A stretch of 64,000 bases of DNA from Oscillatoriaceae cyanobacterium Prado104 (GTDB taxonomy: Bacteria > Cyanobacteriota > Cyanobacteriia > Cyanobacteriales > Microcoleaceae): the NCBI GenBank assembly GCA_025454405.1, contig JALOON010000023.1, positions 62,001-126,000 of the forward strand, in the 5' to 3' direction. Shown piece by piece: positions 18,027-26,973 of the stretch. Position 1 is the stretch's first letter; each line of letters starts with the position of its first letter. The notes below the pieces were generated by a model that searched no databases, was not told where the DNA came from, and saw only the letters and a list, made by a program, of their open reading frames with translations. Made by a program: the position numbers and the translations under genes.

Positions 18027-19874
18027 TGCTTCAATAAATCCCATTCAATGGCCTATGCCTATGTCACCTATCAAACTGCATATTTAAAAGCAAATTATCC
18101 TGTAGAATACATGGCCGCGCTGCTGACTGCTAATAGCGGCGATCAGGATAAAGTGCAGAAATACATCGCAAATTGCCTGAAGCTAGGTATCGAAGTAGAT
18201 CCGCCAGATGTTAATAGTTCGGACGTGAATTTTACACCGCTACCGAGAAAGGGGACTCGTCGGGCTAAGGATAAAATTATGTTCGGACTTTCCGCTATTA
18301 AAAATATCGGAGAAGGCGCAATTGAAAATATTTTGACGGCGCGGAAAGAAGGCGGGGAATTTAAATCGCTGGCAGATTTGTGCGATCGCGTCAGCCTGAA
18401 TGCTGTTAATAAACGTGCGTTAGAAGCTTTAATTAACTGCGGTGCTTTGGATAAAATTGATAAGAATCGCAATCAATTAATGCACGACTTGGAAGGAGTC
18501 ATGAAATGGGCAGCCGATCGCAAAAAAGATCGAGATAGCGGTCAAGGTAGCCTGTTCGATCTGTTGGGAATGGCGAGTCTGGATAACTCCGCAAATACTT
18601 TTGATTCTGTCCCAAAATCCAAGCCTGTCAGCGATTACCCTACGGCACAAAAATTGCAATTTGAAAAAGAATTGCTGGGTTTTTACGTCTCGGAACATCC
18701 GTTAAAAACTTTGGTGCAAACGAATCAAGATAAAGATGTTGTAACTATTGGAGAATTAGGAGAGAAGAAGGGTAAAGTATCGATTATTATTACGATCGCA
18801 TCGATTAAACCTGTAGTGACAAAGAAAGATAGCAGGCGGATGGCGATCTTGCAAATAGAAGATTTGACTGGGAAATGCGAAGCTGTCGTGTTTCCCGATA
18901 CTTTCGAGAAAATTGGTGCTTTAATAGTTGATAATGCTATTTTGTTAGTAGCAGGCAAAATCGACAAGCGCGAAGACCAAATTCAAATAATTGTCGAGGA
19001 TGCAAAGCCGCTGCAAGCGGAACCACTGGCAGGAGAAACTGATACAGAAACGCTGGAAGAGGAAGGCAATGATTTCAGCAATCCGTTCGATATTCTACCA
19101 GGAGAAACCGAGATCGAGACGCCGGAAAATGCAGTAAATGGTTTCGATCGACCGATGGATATCCCGCAAGCAACAACAGCAGAAATCAAGAACGAAACAC
19201 CGCCAGCAATAGAGAATAGTCGCGATCGAAATGTTGATATTCCACAATCAAGAACAGCGGAAATCAAGAACGGAACGCCGCCAGCAGTAGAGAATAACCG
19301 CGATCGAACTGTTGATATTCCACAATCAAAAACAGCGGAAATTAAGAACGAAACGCCGCCAGTAGTAGAGAATAGCCGCGATCGATCGATCGATATTTCG
19401 CAAGCAAGAAAAGCAGAGATCGAGAATGCAACACCGGAACAGCAAGTTAATGTTGTCAAGCCAACAAAACCGCCGAGACTCTTGCAGGTTGTAATTGTTA
19501 AGTTTACACCAGAGCAGGTAAAAAATTCTGAAAGAATCAACGACTTAAAATCTCTCCTGCAGGAATTTTCTTCCGGGGGAAAAGATACTGGCGTATTGGT
19601 AGGGGGAATAGTCTTCGGTAAATATTCCTGTCAGCCCTTCTGGATGGGGCGTAATTTGTGGGCGGTAGATGGTGCGAAAATTTACAGTCGCCTCAGGTCT
19701 GCTCATTTTGATGCTTGCATCTATACTGTAACTAATAATGACAGTATTTTGGCAATTGAGAAAATGCGAGAGCAACTGAAGTTGCATGCTTGGGCTAATA
19801 GTTTGTTGGAGGCCGATCGCGCTAAACTGGATCGGTATTGGCATTATCTTGACCTGTTAGAGCCACCTTGGTAA
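17919..19874 (+). CDS. dnaE: Split-intein C half fused to DNA polymerase III alpha subunit C-terminal part
   Basis: The 651 aa product begins with the C half of the split intein (36 aa ending GFVASN) followed by Cys+1 and the C-extein CFNKSHSMAYAYVTYQTAYL. Downstream are the helix-hairpin region (MFGLSAIKNIGEGAI), the beta-clamp and OB-fold region (MAILQIEDLTGKCEAVVFP) and the tail. Between the OB fold and the C-terminal domain lies a low-complexity acidic linker holding four 26-residue repeats, which is unusual for DnaE. The gene follows dnaE-N by 123 bp on the same strand, so both could be one transcript. Confidence 0.96.
   Translation: MVKIISRKSVGTQKVYDIGVERDHNFILNNGFVASNCFNKSHSMAYAYVTYQTAYLKANYPVEYMAALLTANSGDQDKVQKYIANCLKLGIEVDPPDVNSSDVNFTPLPRKGTRRAKDKIMFGLSAIKNIGEGAIENILTARKEGGEFKSLADLCDRVSLNAVNKRALEALINCGALDKIDKNRNQLMHDLEGVMKWAADRKKDRDSGQGSLFDLLGMASLDNSANTFDSVPKSKPVSDYPTAQKLQFEKELLGFYVSEHPLKTLVQTNQDKDVVTIGELGEKKGKVSIIITIASIKPVVTKKDSRRMAILQIEDLTGKCEAVVFPDTFEKIGALIVDNAILLVAGKIDKREDQIQIIVEDAKPLQAEPLAGETDTETLEEEGNDFSNPFDILPGETEIETPENAVNGFDRPMDIPQATTAEIKNETPPAIENSRDRNVDIPQSRTAEIKNGTPPAVENNRDRTVDIPQSKTAEIKNETPPVVENSRDRSIDISQARKAEIENATPEQQVNVVKPTKPPRLLQVVIVKFTPEQVKNSERINDLKSLLQEFSSGGKDTGVLVGGIVFGKYSCQPFWMGRNLWAVDGAKIYSRLRSAHFDACIYTVTNNDSILAIEKMREQLKLHAWANSLLEADRAKLDRYWHYLDLLEPPW
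19155..19440 (+). repeat. Four tandem 78-bp repeats inside dnaE-C
   Basis: Units start at 19155, 19233, 19311 and 19389 (last partial). Each codes for a 26-residue motif of the type VDIPQSxTAEIKN followed by TPPAxEN and RDR, the RDR being read from a GCGATCG (HIP1-like) core. The constant 78-bp spacing keeps frame. Confidence 0.92.
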
Positions 19875-19909
19875 ATTTTGGTAAATTTTGGTAGATTGGG
19901 GTTTACCGT

Positions 19910-19976
19910 GGGGTGGGGCGGGTTTACGAGATTGTCGATTTTAGACAATTATTGTTGGCGAACCCGCCCCTACATT
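19910..19976. repeat. Dispersed GCGGGTTT...AACCCGCCCCTAC element
   Basis: A GGGGCGGGTTTACGAGATTG arm and a GGCGAACCCGCCCCTAC arm surround an A/T-rich centre with a small TTGTCGATTTTAGACAAT hairpin. Members of this family also occur at about 54245-54305, 62690-62745 and 62815-62880. The rest of 19875-20164 shows no gene. Confidence 0.8.
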
Positions 19977-20164
19977 AATTAGGTTTATTAGCCCGCTCAA
20001 TCAGATTTATCACTTGGCAATTGAAAGCGCTTTATTTGACATGAAACTCGACCGACGATCCGGCAAGTCAATTCGAGTACCAGGTCAAACTATACAAACA
20101 AAACCTGCCCTTCAAGGGTTTAGGAAATATAAGGGGACAGGAAACCGGGATTTTAGTATAAATT

Positions 20165-22267
20165 TCAAACAGAAACCTGCCAAATGCAAATTTCCCCGCC
20201 ATCTCTACCTGTTGCTAAAGTTTGACTGTCAGGGCTAAAAGCTACAGGATTGCACCCAGCAAGAGAGCACAATAATTCTCCTGTTTGGATGTGCCAAAGT
20301 TTTACAGTACCGTCCCGACTGCCGCTAGCAATAGTTGCGCGATCGAAACTAATTGCTACTGAAATCACAGCCTCAGAATGCCCGATAAAAGTATGAATTA
20401 CTTCTCCCGTTTCCGCGTTCCACAATTTAACTGTAGAGTCGGCACTGCCGCTGACGATTGTTTTGCCATCTTGACTGAATTCGACGCTGCAAACGCTGTC
20501 TGAATGCCCGCTAAGAGTGCGAATGCAATCCTGAATGCCGATGCGCCAAATCTTGATAGTTCGATCGGCACTGCCGCTAGCAAATATCGTGCTTTGAGGG
20601 CGAAAACTTACAGATAAAACTTTGCCCGAATGGCCGGCAAGTTTTTGCACTAATTGCCCGTTGCGCTGGTTCCAAATTTTAATTGTTTTGTCACCGCTAG
20701 CGCTGGCGATTGCCCCTCCATCGCAGCTAAAAGCTACCGAATGCACGGAACCGTAGCGGTGACTGTAAGGCGAACCAAAATCGCTGTAAAATTCGCGAAT
20801 CATCTCTCTTTTATCTAGCTTCCATTCGATGATTTTGCGATCGAGGCTGCCGCTAACTAACATTCTGCCGTCGGGGCTGATAGCAACAGCATTAACGGGC
20901 GCTGAATGACCGAAATAGGTATGAATTAATTCGCCTGTTTGTAAGTGCCACAGTTTAATTGTTTTGTCGTTGCTGGCGGTAACGAGGATGTTGCCTTGAG
21001 GGCTAATTGCAACGCCGTTAACTGTAGCATGGCATTGCAGGACGCGCGCTAGCTGCCATTTTTGAAAACTTAAATTAGGTACGTTTGCGGGAGAAATATT
21101 GTTGGTTTGCGGAAATTCGATCGCGCTTGCCTGGTTTGAATGCGAATTATTTGTTGCTGTATTGGGCAAGGAGTGGTAAGATATTTGAGAGCGGGGATAT
21201 TGCCCGAATTCTACCAATTGTTGCAGGACGATCGCTGCCGATTGGAAGCGCTCTTTTACGGAATCTTTGAGCAAATTGTTTAAAATTAATTCTAATGTTT
21301 GACTGACAGCAATGCCTTTTTTTGATAGGTGCGAGATCCACATCCATTCACCTTCGATCGGATCGAATAAATCGCTAAGTTCGGCACCAGTTAACAAGTG
21401 AATGCAAGTCACGCCCAAACTGTAAAGGTCGCTCGCCGGATAAGCTTTACCGCCTCGAATTTGTTCGATCGGCGCATAACCGGCAGTCCCAGTTATCGTA
21501 CCAGTTTTCTGCTCGAAAAAGCCGTTAATTTGCTTGGCAACTCCAAAATCCACCAATACAAATTGCCCGCCTCTCTCCCTCTTTTGTAAACTCGCAGATC
21601 CAGCAATCTTAGTCTTTTTTTGATGTAGGGGCCCTGTCCCCGTGCCCGCCCCGGTTGGGAGGGATCTGCCCGGTAAATCACCCGAAGATTGATAAACATT
21701 AACCCCCCGTTGATGTAGAGGCCCTGCCCCCGTGCCCGCCACATTTGGAGAAGTTCTGCGCAGAATATTCTCAGGCTTAACATCCCGGTGAATCACCTGC
21801 TGTTCGTGAACAAACTGCAAAACAGGCAACAAATTTACCAACAATTCCCAAATCTGTTCCTCGCTAAAAGATCCGTGCTGCTGCAACTCCTGCAACAAAT
21901 TATTTCCCTCAATTAACTCTTCCACGAGATAGAGATGTTTGTCTTGCTCGAAAGAAGCTAACAAAGTAGGAATTTGCGGGTGCTGTCCCAAATCGCAAAG
22001 CCGTTGAGCTTCCTGTTTAAACAGTGCAGTTGCCTTTTTTAATTCCGCTATTCCTGTCACTTGTGGCAAAAATTGTTTGATAGCGCAGCGAGTTTGTAAC
22101 CTATCTTCATCGACAGCCAAAAAAGTTCTGCCAAAGGTTCCTGCACCGATGAGTTGAATGGGGCGGTAGCGATTTTTGAGCAGCAGTTTTGAGCCGCAAG
22201 CCAGACAAAATATTGTTGAGTCAGGATTTTGCGGCTTTTGGCAGTGGGGATTGAGGCAATAGCTCAT
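20165..22267 (-). CDS. Serine/threonine protein kinase with C-terminal WD40 propeller
   Basis: The 700 aa protein starts MSYCLNPHCQKPQNPD at 22267, giving an N-terminal zinc ribbon (CLNPHC...CLACGSKL). A Hanks-type kinase domain follows: GAGTFGRTF (glycine loop), CAIKQF (VAIK Lys), HRDVKPENIL (catalytic loop), LVDFGVAK (DFG), GTAGYAPIEQ. Seven WD40 repeats follow from about residue 400 (SPQGNILVTASNDKTIKLW onward). Cyanobacteria have many such cytoplasmic kinases, with unknown substrates. An oddity is that about 60 residues between the catalytic loop and DFG (containing GTGAGPLHQ and GTGTGPLHQ) are encoded by a dispersed G/C-rich repeat. The kinase core is otherwise complete, so the insert may be tolerated as a loop. 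Confidence 0.93.
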   Translation of the reverse strand: MSYCLNPHCQKPQNPDSTIFCLACGSKLLLKNRYRPIQLIGAGTFGRTFLAVDEDRLQTRCAIKQFLPQVTGIAELKKATALFKQEAQRLCDLGQHPQIPTLLASFEQDKHLYLVEELIEGNNLLQELQQHGSFSEEQIWELLVNLLPVLQFVHEQQVIHRDVKPENILRRTSPNVAGTGAGPLHQRGVNVYQSSGDLPGRSLPTGAGTGTGPLHQKKTKIAGSASLQKRERGGQFVLVDFGVAKQINGFFEQKTGTITGTAGYAPIEQIRGGKAYPASDLYSLGVTCIHLLTGAELSDLFDPIEGEWMWISHLSKKGIAVSQTLELILNNLLKDSVKERFQSAAIVLQQLVEFGQYPRSQISYHSLPNTATNNSHSNQASAIEFPQTNNISPANVPNLSFQKWQLARVLQCHATVNGVAISPQGNILVTASNDKTIKLWHLQTGELIHTYFGHSAPVNAVAISPDGRMLVSGSLDRKIIEWKLDKREMIREFYSDFGSPYSHRYGSVHSVAFSCDGGAIASASGDKTIKIWNQRNGQLVQKLAGHSGKVLSVSFRPQSTIFASGSADRTIKIWRIGIQDCIRTLSGHSDSVCSVEFSQDGKTIVSGSADSTVKLWNAETGEVIHTFIGHSEAVISVAISFDRATIASGSRDGTVKLWHIQTGELLCSLAGCNPVAFSPDSQTLATGRDGGEICIWQVSV
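21565..21765. repeat. Dispersed repeats inserted in frame in the kinase gene
   Basis: Two copies of a GGGGCCCTGTCCCCGTGCCC-type unit (about 21622-21652; variant at 21711-21740) lie inside the kinase coding strand. The same unit occurs between genes at 24448-24478. No stop or frame change is produced. Confidence 0.8.
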
Positions 22268-22427
22268 TTTGGGAACCCGCAACTCGATTTCTATCTATTG
22301 TAATGCTTTCTTGAATTTTCATTGCATTCGATCGCCCCCTGGTGGATGCCTTCCTATCGCTGTGTCAGCAGCACGAATATCGATCGCTCTTTCTCTATTT
22401 AAGACTAATGCTGTAAGTTTATCTAAT

Positions 22428-22742
22428 TTAAGAAAAGATTGCGGACAGTCCGATTAACAAAACTGAGATAATCGTCGATATAGCAGGAATCGGAAAAGGA
22501 AGGGGTTGCTTGTATTCATCTGGCAATTCTTTAACAGGAATTGTGGATGCGCTGAGAGTATAGAATCCGCAAAGCTTTGCCTTTCCTGGTTCCAAAATCA
22601 TCAAAAAAGTTCTAGAAAAACCAGCATCATCAGCCGCTTCCACCAGATTTTTCAGATAGTTATTAATTTCCTCATCCCTACAATCAAAGTCCTCTCTTTG
22701 TAGAGTGGGAAAATTTTTTAAGCTGCAAAATCTCCATCCCAC
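22428..22742 (-). CDS. Truncated GNAT N-acetyltransferase-like protein
   Basis: The 104 aa frame matches the first half of TacT-like GNAT toxins: FDCRDEEINNYLKN, then FSRTFLMILEPGKAKLCGFY and TLSASTIPVKELPDE. In relatives this is followed by PxPAxLLGRLAVD and the acetyl-CoA binding motif. Here the text ends PFPIPAISTIISVLLIGLSA and stops, so the cofactor site is missing. It is probably a disrupted gene with no acetyltransferase activity. It overlaps the end of the upstream small gene by 25 bp. The normal TacA-type (DUF1778) antitoxin is not adjacent. Confidence 0.6.
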   Translation of the reverse strand: MGWRFCSLKNFPTLQREDFDCRDEEINNYLKNLVEAADDAGFSRTFLMILEPGKAKLCGFYTLSASTIPVKELPDEYKQPLPFPIPAISTIISVLLIGLSAIFS

Positions 22743-22987
22743 GGTTCGCTCCTGTCATACTTATCTTTAAATTCGGCAACGGTTAACTTAAGTTCTTCTG
22801 ATGCTGGTGGCGGATTATCCCATAAATTTTTTGAACTTGCACTTGGTTTTTGGGCTGTTGGTGGTGCAAGTTGAGAATGTTGCCGAAAACCTAAACCTTC
22901 TGGCAACAACTGGTACTCGCGCTGTAAAATTAAAAAGATTAGCACGAGCTGTAAAATAATTACGATCGTTAACAGCAAAAGTTCCAT
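22718..22987 (-). CDS. Small single-pass membrane protein, unknown
   Basis: The 89 aa product has one N-terminal membrane segment (ELLLLTIVIILQLVLIFLIL) and a soluble tail rich in Pro/Ser, ending TVAEFKDKYDRSEPWDGDFA. I do not recognise the family. It is transcribed just ahead of, and overlapping, the truncated GNAT gene, which may point to a former two-gene unit. Confidence 0.5.
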   Translation of the reverse strand: MELLLLTIVIILQLVLIFLILQREYQLLPEGLGFRQHSQLAPPTAQKPSASSKNLWDNPPPASEELKLTVAEFKDKYDRSEPWDGDFAA

Positions 22988-23195
22988 ATCTTAACAAAAT
23001 TTACTACTTATTAAGTCCGCAAAATACTCTTGGTGCCTGTTTCGGTCAACTCAATTCTGTATTCCGAAGCCGTCATGCACTAATTATACTGCTATTTTGC
23101 ATGGAGTATGCTACATTCCCTAGTGTGACATCCGATCGCACTAGATAAAAGTCTAAAGAAATTAGATCGATCGCACTTGCATCAAATTCCTAAAT

Positions 23196-23495
23196 CTATT
23201 CCGGCGATGATGCCTTAATTTTCATTATCGCTTCTCTAAATCCTAAAACTACTAAGATATTGGCGATCGTCAAAAACACTTCCGCAGCCCCGTGCAGCCA
23301 ATCGATATTAGCTAAGGATTCATTATAGGCAACTTTTGCATAAATTCCCGCCGGAATAGTTACCGCAACAAAAACTAGAGTACCGTAAAATCCAATCAAT
23401 GCCAAACGCGGTGTTTTGCCCGATTTAGTCAAAAACCACAGAAATCCCAAGTAGGGAAATAAGGATAAAGCAAATAGAGTTTCTTTAGAAATCAT
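23196..23495 (-). CDS. DUF3593 membrane protein
   Basis: The 99 aa protein has three hydrophobic segments (LFALSLFPYLGFLWFLTKSG, FYGTLVFVAVTIPAG, AAEVFLTIANILVVLGF). The N-terminus and KTPRLALIGFYGTL text match DUF3593, conserved in cyanobacteria and plant plastids. Its function is unknown. It belongs to a same-strand group with the LprI-like and DUF2499 genes; DUF2499 and DUF3593 genes are often neighbours, suggesting a joint thylakoid or envelope role. Confidence 0.8.
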   Translation of the reverse strand: MISKETLFALSLFPYLGFLWFLTKSGKTPRLALIGFYGTLVFVAVTIPAGIYAKVAYNESLANIDWLHGAAEVFLTIANILVVLGFREAIMKIKASSPE

Positions 23496-23617
23496 TGGGA
23501 ATGGGGAATTGGTAATTGGGAATTGGTAACTGGGAATTGGGCATTTGTGTCAACTGACAACATTTCGACCAGCTCAATGCAAGCTTTCAACTGTCAACTG
23601 CGATAAATATCGAACTT

Positions 23618-24037
23618 TTACAAACTTGCTCGTTCCAAATAACCCTCCAAATCTTTAATTCGGTTTTTCGTCACTTCAGCTAGGCAAGAATTGTAGACAA
23701 AAGTAGTCGCACTACCGCCATCAAATTGCCCTGCTGCATACTCGCAAGTTGCATCTCTAAAATTTACCCAAGAAAGCTGTGCTTTATTCAATCTCTGCTT
23801 TTGTTGGCTGCTAATTTTGGGCAGAAGTTGCTGGTATAGTTGATTCAACTTTGTGTCTGCCGCTTGTAAATCTTGACTGGAGCATACATTCAAATCTGCC
23901 GTGGTTTTAGCATTTTTGCAGTTAGGTTGTTGGGCGATTTGTACGGTAATCTTGCTAGCCGTGCTGGGTAACAAAAATCCGGCTGCCAACAAAAGCAAAA
24001 TCGCCGCCGGTGTTGCCCAAAAAGTACCATTTTTCAT
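23618..24037 (-). CDS. LprI-like (DUF1311) secreted protein
   Basis: I start this 139 aa protein at ATG 24037 (MKNGTFWATPAAILLLLAAG), which gives a signal peptide or anchor; the longer in-frame start at 24190 would overlap the DUF2499 coding region. The mature part has CKNAKTTADLNVCSSQDLQA, AQLSWVNFRDATCEYAAG and a final conserved Cys (YNSCLAEVTKNRIKDLEGYL). This four-Cys helical pattern is that of the lysozyme-inhibitor LprI/DUF1311 family. It is a periplasmic protein, role here unproven. Confidence 0.82.
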   Translation of the reverse strand: MKNGTFWATPAAILLLLAAGFLLPSTASKITVQIAQQPNCKNAKTTADLNVCSSQDLQAADTKLNQLYQQLLPKISSQQKQRLNKAQLSWVNFRDATCEYAAGQFDGGSATTFVYNSCLAEVTKNRIKDLEGYLERASL

Positions 24038-24084
24038 GAATTTATTTTTCAGGGCTGTATCTGTAACTATCAAAACGATACCAA

Positions 24085-24393
24085 TTAATTTTCTAGCGTC
24101 GATCGAGCCGATCGCCAAATCCACCAACCCGCCGCGCACAGAGTAAAATTGCCTGCGAGAGTCATTGCCGCTTGCAGCGTAACCAGCCATTCTAAAGCTA
24201 AGGAGTTGTCAAAATAGTGCCACGTACAGGCACACATCGCGCTGACGAGGGCGGGCAACATCGCGAAGGAAAGCGCCCGCCAAGCCCGATTTTGACTGAC
24301 TTCGCTGTAAATCCAAATTAACCAAATGGCGGCAATCCACTCGATGACGCTAGAGATGTGAATAATCCAGGTGGGAATTGACAAAGCGTGCAT
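24085..24393 (-). CDS. DUF2499 membrane protein
   Basis: The 102 aa protein starts MHALSIPTWIIHISSVIEWI and has three predicted membrane segments with conserved Trp/His (CTWHYFDNSLALEWLVTLQA). This matches DUF2499, found in cyanobacteria and plastids, function unknown. It is the first gene of the minus-strand group DUF2499 / LprI-like / DUF3593. Confidence 0.85.
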   Translation of the reverse strand: MHALSIPTWIIHISSVIEWIAAIWLIWIYSEVSQNRAWRALSFAMLPALVSAMCACTWHYFDNSLALEWLVTLQAAMTLAGNFTLCAAGWWIWRSARSTLEN

Positions 24394-24661
24394 TTTTTGT
24401 ATGGTAAAGAGGCAATTGACAATTGACAGTTGACAGTTGACAGTTGGTAGTAGGGGCCCTGCCCCCGCGCCCGCCCCGAATTGACGGTTGGCAGTTGACA
24501 GTTACACCGTTTATGGTATCAGGCTGGTGGCTCTATTCATGAGGTTATTTGTGTCATGCGCGATCGGGCAGTTGCTGTATTTTATTATTTAAAAAAGAAT
24601 CATTTGGGAACAACAATTCGGTATTGTAATAGTTATATTCGATCGTAAACAAAGAGTAGAA
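24394..24661. other. Intergenic spacer with repeats
   Basis: Contains TTGACAGTTGACAGTTG tracts (24415-24445), a GTAGGGGCCCTGCCCCCG repeat copy (24448-24478) and a GGTAATTGTAATAG-like A/T-rich promoter zone before csaB. No gene is seen. Confidence 0.6.
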
Positions 24662-25699
24662 ATGCGAGCAATTTTGTGCGGCTATTACGGTAAAGGCAAC
24701 GGCGGCGACGAGGCGCTGCTAGCATCCCTATTGCAAATGTTACCAGATGGCGCGGTGCCGATCGTCCTGTCTGGCAATCCTGCGGAAACCAGCAAACAGT
24801 ACGGGGTAGCCGCGCGCGATCGCATGAATGCCTTTAGTGTACTGCAAACACTGCGCACCGCCGATGCCTTCATTTGGGGCGGCGGCAGTTTAATTCAAGA
24901 CACTACTAGCATTGTCAGCCCATTTTATTATGCCGGTTTGATGGGATTAGCGCAACAGATGGGCTTGAAAACTATTGCTTGGGCTCAGGGAATCGGCCCT
25001 TTAAAACGAGAGATTACCCGTAAATTATCCCAGCGCTGTTTTGCTAACTGTACCGGAGTTAGCGTGCGCGATAAAGGTTCGGCTACCCTGCTTGCTGATT
25101 GGCAAATTCCCTTTACTTTGGCCCCCGATCCCGTGTGGGCTTTGGAAAATTCCCCTGTCGCCGGTTTGTGGGATTTACCGGCCCCGAGAGTTGCTGTTTG
25201 CTTGCGATCGCACCCTACCTTAACGCCCGCCCGTTTGTCAAACCTAACTCAAGCTTTAGTTGACTTTCAAAAAGCCACGCGCACCTTAATTTTACTGTTA
25301 CCTTTCCAAGCATCTCAAGACTTAGCAATTGCCCAACATTTACACGAAGCCTTGCCCAAAAGGAGCCGCATTCTCACTTTAACAGACCCGCGCAAATTGA
25401 AAGGAGTATTTCGGGGAGTTGAAATGGCGATCGGGATGAGATTGCACAGTTTAATTATGGCAGCAGCCGAAGAATGCCGCTGTTTTGCCCTCAGCTACGA
25501 TCCGAAAGTTACTCAATTAATGGCAGAGTTAGAAATGCCAGGATACTTATTATCAGAATTGCCAGAAGATCCGTATTCAATCAGCAAAACCTGGATCGAA
25601 CACTACGCTAACGGCGATGCATTATCGTCAGATAGGATAAAATTTATGAAAGAGCGATCGCTCTTTCATCAGGAAGTATTGCGCGCCGCCCTCAGTTAA
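24662..25699 (+). CDS. csaB: Polysaccharide pyruvyl transferase CsaB
   Basis: CsaB adds ketal-linked pyruvate from PEP to a cell-wall polysaccharide; in bacteria with SLH-domain proteins this creates their anchoring site. The 345 aa protein starts MRAILCGYYGKGNGGDEALL, the typical nucleotide-sugar-like N-terminal loop, and carries FIWGGGSLIQDTTS, AWAQGIGPL and GMRLHSLIMAA, all family signatures. Length is normal. It is monocistronic and its start is preceded by AGAGTAGAA. Confidence 0.92.
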   Translation: MRAILCGYYGKGNGGDEALLASLLQMLPDGAVPIVLSGNPAETSKQYGVAARDRMNAFSVLQTLRTADAFIWGGGSLIQDTTSIVSPFYYAGLMGLAQQMGLKTIAWAQGIGPLKREITRKLSQRCFANCTGVSVRDKGSATLLADWQIPFTLAPDPVWALENSPVAGLWDLPAPRVAVCLRSHPTLTPARLSNLTQALVDFQKATRTLILLLPFQASQDLAIAQHLHEALPKRSRILTLTDPRKLKGVFRGVEMAIGMRLHSLIMAAAEECRCFALSYDPKVTQLMAELEMPGYLLSELPEDPYSISKTWIEHYANGDALSSDRIKFMKERSLFHQEVLRAALS

Positions 25700-26048
25700 C
25701 AGTTGATAGTTGACAGTTAAGAAAAGTTTTGAGTTTTAAATTTTGAGTTTTGAGTTAAAGATATTTCTTAATTCAAAACTCAAAACTCAAAACTCCCGAT
25801 AGTTGACAGTTGACCGCTTGACAGTTGACGATCTAGAATCTTCAATCCTCCAATCTAAAATCTAAAATCTAAAATCGATGGTATCCTTACTATTGTTTGC
25901 TGGTTCCCAGGCATAGCCTGGGAACCCATATCTAGAGGCTCTGCCTCGTCTGAGCGATCCCCACCTTTACCATTATAAAAATTTAAAAAAAACTGCATTC
26001 ATCAGCGGTTCAAAACTCAATTTACTACTTACTAAGAGGTAAAATATC
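25700..26048. other. Intergenic repeats before the Uma2 genes
   Basis: Holds GTTGACAGTT tracts, GAGTTTTGAGTT/AACTCAAAACTC inverted runs (25725-25795), TCTAAAATC units (25850-25875) and the CCCAGGCATAGCCTGGG plus AGAGGCTCTGCCTCG palindromes (25905-25950) shared with 2735-2955. An AAGAGGTAAAATATC leader precedes the first Uma2 gene, repeated before the second. Confidence 0.75.
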
Positions 26049-26897
26049 ATGACAGCCAGTACAGTCAAAATAACACCCGAATTAAAAATTTCCTGGGAAA
26101 AGTTGCCCGACGATTTCATTTTAGAAGAGGAACCAGTGGAAAATATCGACCAGCCCTTGCTAGCTGCAGCCTTGCGGGAAATTTTAGAAATTGCAGGGCT
26201 AATTGTCGGAGGAATATTAATTGCTCCCAATATGGGCATCTGCGCGACATTAGACGAACAGCTTGTTATTAAAGCCCCGGATTGGTTTTACGCCCGCAAC
26301 GTACAAGCCCTGCCGAATAACGAAGTTCGCCGCAGTTACACTCCCAACTTAGAAGGAGAAATACCCGATATAGTCATGGAGTTTATCTCAGCAACTCTCA
26401 ACGACGAATATTCGGAAAGACCAAATTATCCCCCCGGAAAATACTTGTTTTACGAGCAAATATTGCGAGTACCGATCTATGCGATTTTTAGACCGAAGAC
26501 AGGAGTGCTAGAAATATATCATTTGAATTCATCAGGAAAATATCAACGAGAGCAAAGCGATGCCAACGGTCGTTATTGGATTGCAGGAGTTGGGTTATTT
26601 CTAGGTGTTTGGTACGGAACAAAAGCCGAAAGAACAGGTTATTGGTTGCGGTGGTGGGATGAAAGCGGACAAATGTTATTATGGGGAGCAGAGATGGTAG
26701 AAAGGGAGCGGCAAGAAAGGGAAATTGCCCAACAACAAGCCGAACTCGAACGCCAGCAACTGACGATTGCCCAACAGCAAGCCGATCGAGAACGGCAAGA
26801 AAGGGAAATTGCCCAACAGCAAGCCGATCGAGAACGAGAAAGATCGGCAGTATTGACCGCACAATTAAGAGCATTAGGCATTGAACCAGAAGCTTGA
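26049..26897 (+). CDS. Uma2-family (DUF820) PD-(D/E)XK nuclease-like protein, copy A
   Basis: The 282 aa protein has an Uma2-type restriction-endonuclease-like fold (LVIKAPDWFYARNV, DIVMEFIS, KYLFYEQILRVPIYAIF, ADANGRYW-type text). The C-terminus is a long charged coiled coil built from IAQQQAD(R/L)ER repeats. Uma2 proteins are greatly expanded in cyanobacteria and are suspected to be domesticated nucleases; their role is unknown. It is followed 76 bp later by a close paralogue with the same leader (ACTAAGAGGTAAAA). Confidence 0.88.
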   Translation: MTASTVKITPELKISWEKLPDDFILEEEPVENIDQPLLAAALREILEIAGLIVGGILIAPNMGICATLDEQLVIKAPDWFYARNVQALPNNEVRRSYTPNLEGEIPDIVMEFISATLNDEYSERPNYPPGKYLFYEQILRVPIYAIFRPKTGVLEIYHLNSSGKYQREQSDANGRYWIAGVGLFLGVWYGTKAERTGYWLRWWDESGQMLLWGAEMVERERQEREIAQQQAELERQQLTIAQQQADRERQEREIAQQQADRERERSAVLTAQLRALGIEPEA

Positions 26898-26973
26898 AAA
26901 ATAGGCGATGCTATTCGATCTAAAAAATCATTGCCAGCAGTTTCACCGCATTATTACTAAGAGGTAAAACACC

